Source: an uncultured Acidobacteriota bacterium (GTDB lineage: Bacteria; Acidobacteriota; Terriglobia; Terriglobales; Acidobacteriaceae). Taken from it: DNA of 5,463 nt. Shown piece after piece: positions 4,791-5,463 of the stretch. The notes below the pieces were generated by a model. The model was not told where the DNA came from, made no database searches, and saw only the letters and a program-made list of their open reading frames with translations. The DNA is taken from positions 1 through 5,463 of the forward strand of contig CAIZGA010000443.1 in the NCBI GenBank assembly GCA_903932385.1. Direction: 5' to 3'. A program made the position numbers and the translations under genes. Position 1 is the first letter of the stretch, and each line of letters starts with the position of its first letter.

Positions 4791-5463
4791 CTATTCATCG
4801 TCATCATCTTTTTCTTTCGCTTCTTTGCTGCGATGTTTCAGTTCCGCCGGCAGCGGCTTCGCACCCATCGCGTCCTTCCACAGAATCACATTCAGCTTGT
4901 ACGAATCCGCCTGGTCCGGATGCGTGAAGTCCATCTTGCCAGACTGTTTCGCACTTGGGTTACGCGGTGCATTCGCCGTGTAGATGAGCCCGTTGTCTCG
5001 ATTGGAATAGTCCGCGTCATACGCCGGATGTTTGCCGTCGCCGCCGAAAACCGGGGCCATCACCGGCGCATAGCCGTCGTTGAAATTCATCGGCGGCAGA
5101 CCCAGCGCAACTTCCATCGTATGAATCATGCTCACCGTCGTGTAATAGTTCGAATCCACAAACGCCGTTGCATCGTGATGCGCATACTTGCTGATGACCA
5201 GCGCCGTGCTGCGGTGCGCATTCACATGGTCGGCGCCATTCTGCGCGTCGTCCTCCACGATGAAAAAAGCCGTGTCTTCCCAGTACGGACTGTGCGAAAC
5301 CGCTTCCACCGCGCGTCCCACTGCGAGGTCATTGTCCGCCACAGAGGCCTTCGGCATCGGCATCCCCGGGGACGTGCCTGCTGTGTGGTCATTGCCCATG
5401 CGCAACATCACAAACGCCGGCATGCCCGCCTTGCCTGCCTTGCGTTCTTCCACCCACTGCTTC
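4791..5463 (-). CDS. phosphoesterase-family protein, C-terminal part (5' end outside window)
   Basis: The last 223 codons of a gene whose start is upstream of the window; the GTG at 5453 is internal, since the frame runs unbroken to the edge. Visible features, numbered from the edge: NDHTAG (24-29), VADNDLAVG (41-49), SPYWEDTAFFIVEDDAQNG (58-76), DHVNAHR (78-84) and the later LGLPPMNFND (120-129). These are marks of the phosphoesterase family (PF04185, alkaline-phosphatase-like fold) that includes acid phosphatases and phospholipase C-like enzymes. Metal ligands are probably among the EDD and DHV/AHR residues. In Acidobacteria this domain is often fused behind a YncE-like beta-propeller and exported, but that half is not visible here. 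The substrate cannot be predicted. The C-terminus is a charged tail of Lys and Glu ending in DDDDE. Transcription should end at the shared hairpin just downstream. Confidence 0.85.
   Translation of the reverse strand, partial: KQWVEERKAGKAGMPAFVMLRMGNDHTAGTSPGMPMPKASVADNDLAVGRAVEAVSHSPYWEDTAFFIVEDDAQNGADHVNAHRSTALVISKYAHHDATAFVDSNYYTTVSMIHTMEVALGLPPMNFNDGYAPVMAPVFGGDGKHPAYDADYSNRDNGLIYTANAPRNPSAKQSGKMDFTHPDQADSYKLNVILWKDAMGAKPLPAELKHRSKEAKEKDDDDE

Overview
The window looks like ordinary chromosome of a moderately GC-rich bacterium, most likely an acidobacterium of the Terriglobia type. This placement is an inference. It rests on a futalosine-type menaquinone gene of the MqnA/MqnD fold, a phosphoesterase resembling the C-terminal half of YncE-like/phosphoesterase fusion proteins, and a GEESAG-type phosphohexomutase beside an FtsB-like gene. 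No rRNA, tRNA, CRISPR array, insertion sequence or phage gene was seen.

Left part (1-2338, minus strand): three genes that read leftward in close order. The first is a 477-residue phosphoglucomutase/phosphomannomutase. After 26 bases comes an FtsB/DivIC-like septum protein, and after 54 bases a secreted protein of unknown function whose 3' end is outside the window. They are probably one operon joining sugar-phosphate supply for the envelope, division-site assembly and an exported protein.

Middle (2339-3201): a divergent gap of 100 bases precedes a cutA gene on the plus strand. A 182-base non-coding stretch follows, ending in a plausible extended -10 promoter. Then comes a 54-codon gene for a small one-pass membrane protein with a basic tail. 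Between this gene and bioY lie two inverted repeats, one a dyad around CAGAC/GTCTG and one a compact TTCG-loop hairpin.

Right part (3202-5463): bioY (biotin transporter S component) is followed after 63 bases by an MqnD-like menaquinone biosynthesis gene. A strong hairpin with A and T tracts follows and serves as a bidirectional terminator. It separates the plus-strand genes from a convergent minus-strand phosphoesterase-family gene whose 5' end is outside the window.

Most of the window is recognisable housekeeping sequence. The least explained parts are the 54-residue membrane protein with its own promoter, the structured leader between it and bioY, and the truncated secreted protein at the left edge. 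I found no convincing sign of a new defence, mobile or RNA system.
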